A program made the translations under genes and the position numbers. Below, piece by piece: positions 63,004 to 64,000 of a stretch of DNA of 64,000 nt. Each line of letters opens with the position of its first letter. The stretch's first letter is position 1. A model generated the notes under the pieces. The model searched no databases. It had not been told where the DNA came from and saw nothing but the letters and a program-made list of their open reading frames with translations. This DNA comes from Rivularia sp034931125 (GTDB lineage: Bacteria > Cyanobacteriota > Cyanobacteriia > Cyanobacteriales > Nostocaceae), in contig NZ_JAYGHM010000029.1 in NCBI RefSeq assembly GCF_034931125.1, forward strand, positions 30,956 through 94,955, written 5' to 3'.

Positions 63004-63849
63004 TTAAATGCGGTCGTTTTTAACGGAACTTGGGTCATTTACACGTAAATCACCTTGAGTATCAATGTCTAACTCTTCTCTGCGAATTGTTTCTTGCGCT
63101 TCAACAGTATCCTGTTCGACAACTTTTTTAACTCTTACTTCTTCACGCACGTATGCTTCTTTATGAATCTCAGCCTGCTCTTCGTAGAGTTCAACTCGTG
63201 CAACTTCACCTTCAGCAAAGTTAACCATGTCGGGGTCAACTACAGCAGCTTCTCCGGTGGGTGTAACTCGCTCAATCACAACTCGCTCTTTTTCAACTGG
63301 AACTGAAACTCTAGCGGTTTCTGTTTCAATATGTTTGCCAACACTAACTTCACCAGTTTTAACGCGGCTTTTGCTAGTAACTAAACGCTCTTCGTAAAGT
63401 TTGATATTAGAATGATCGCGATCGTTCAAATCGTATAAAGAAGAATCTTTTTGGTAGTTATAATTATCTGGCTGATGAGCTACATTTTTAGCTTCTGGAG
63501 CGCGATAAGCACCACGTACTTTCTCTTCATAATCGTAATCAACAGTCATGCTATCGTCGTATTCAGGCAAGTTTTCTACTTGCTCTTTATTTAGACCATC
63601 TACATAGACACGCTTCTGGTTATAATCTAGGCGTGAAAGACCGATTGGCAACAATATTTTCTTACCAAAAAACATTGCTCCAGTAGCAATAACTAAATAA
63701 CGAAAGCGACCATCGTGGTCAACCAAAGCATCAGAAACAGAACCTATTTTGTCTCCACCTTGAGTGTAAAGAGACATTTCCTTAATATCTTCACCGCCAA
63801 AAACTTCTTTATAGTTGGGGTCGAAATCTGCAAGTTTGTATAATGCCAT
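63004..63849 (-). CDS. PRC-barrel and DUF2382 protein
   Basis: The 281-aa protein has the PRC-barrel FDPNYKEVFGGEDIKEMSLY, then DKIGSVSDALVDHDGRFRYL, and a DUF2382 tail with KLYEERLVTSKSRVKTGEVS, EKERVVIERVTPTGEAAVVD and VREEVRVKKVVEQDTVEAQE. It is the close paralogue of 61756-62652, differing mainly by a shorter linker. It is the first gene of the tandem trio on the minus strand. Likely role: stress-induced structural protein. The gene is followed by a strong terminator. Confidence 0.9.
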   Translation of the reverse strand: MALYKLADFDPNYKEVFGGEDIKEMSLYTQGGDKIGSVSDALVDHDGRFRYLVIATGAMFFGKKILLPIGLSRLDYNQKRVYVDGLNKEQVENLPEYDDSMTVDYDYEEKVRGAYRAPEAKNVAHQPDNYNYQKDSSLYDLNDRDHSNIKLYEERLVTSKSRVKTGEVSVGKHIETETARVSVPVEKERVVIERVTPTGEAAVVDPDMVNFAEGEVARVELYEEQAEIHKEAYVREEVRVKKVVEQDTVEAQETIRREELDIDTQGDLRVNDPSSVKNDRI

Positions 63850-63971
63850 AGTAGTTATTGCTAATTGCTAATTTATTTACATCTAGGCTTCAGTATAAAA
63901 AATTAGCCTATACATTTTCTTCCTGCTTGCGACTTAATTTTATTGAGGTGTCATCAGTCTATAGTTCAATA

Positions 63972-63999
63972 GGGAGTAGGGAGTAGGGAGTAGGGAGTT
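63972..63999. repeat. GGGAGTA heptamer tandem repeat
   Basis: Four exact copies of GGGAGTA-type heptamers end the window, of the short tandem repeat class common in this group; the array may continue beyond the edge. Confidence 0.85.
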
Positions 64000-64000
64000 A

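Overview
The window comes from a cyanobacterium, most likely a filamentous heterocyst-forming (Nostocales-type) one. It carries genes of oxygenic photosynthesis (petL of the cytochrome b6f complex, a petJ-like cytochrome c6) and a plant-type glycerate kinase. The AT-rich DNA is studded with the HIP1 palindrome GCGATCGC and with heptameric short tandem repeats (CTAACTC-type, AAAGGTT/AAAGGTC-type, GGGAGTA-type) typical of this group. The genus cannot be fixed by eye. Three runs of N (22105-22500, 37905-38121, 60002-60520) are assembly gaps, all flanked by repeats.

Region 1 (1-12079, all minus strand) is a surface-polysaccharide locus. It encodes five glycosyltransferases (one cut by the window edge), a hexapeptide acyltransferase, two full-length sulfotransferase-like proteins, a truncated third one, an MsbA-like ABC exporter, a small zinc-ribbon protein and an adenylylsulfate kinase (cysC). 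The last makes PAPS, the donor the sulfotransferases need. Across a 541-bp divergent intergenic region lies a Wzc-type chain-length/tyrosine autokinase (12621-14795). Together they read as a sulfated exopolysaccharide system, the strongest candidate here for an undescribed pathway.

Region 2 (14984-22700) holds a cytochrome P450, cytochrome c6, a coiled-coil LEA-like protein, a Pmp3-type peptide, a YvlD/phage-holin-type membrane protein, ftsW and rsmH, ending in a repeat-rich gap. Region 3 (22695-28549) is a split CheB/CheR/histidine-kinase sensory module followed by a general-stress protein; a tandem duplication sits at the cheB 3' end. Region 4 (29032-38121) has an ABC-2 exporter pair, nagB, a HAD phosphatase, a 1.1-kb gene-poor stretch, a sucrase/ferredoxin-like protein, a CPA2 antiporter with a TrkA-N domain and a GST cut by a gap.

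Region 5 (38171-50900) holds a lipoxygenase-like protein that lacks most iron ligands, an MlaE permease, several small conserved families (DUF167, DUF2231, DUF2993), aroB, petL, bioB, a pentapeptide-repeat protein, a GNAT acetyltransferase, a secreted helical protein, a SelO-type protein and glycerate kinase. Region 6 (51407-59438) holds a Ser/Thr kinase with a WD40 propeller, a CD225/DUF2752 pair, two small membrane proteins of 39 and 53 aa, a PuuE-like plus AllA-like pair suggesting ureide breakdown, and an SDR. Region 7 (60699-63849) is three tandem PRC-barrel/DUF2382 stress-protein paralogues.

Intergenic DNA carries at least four dispersed repeat families. One MITE-like element is nested in another with a 9-bp target duplication. 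No tRNA, rRNA, CRISPR array or complete insertion sequence was seen.
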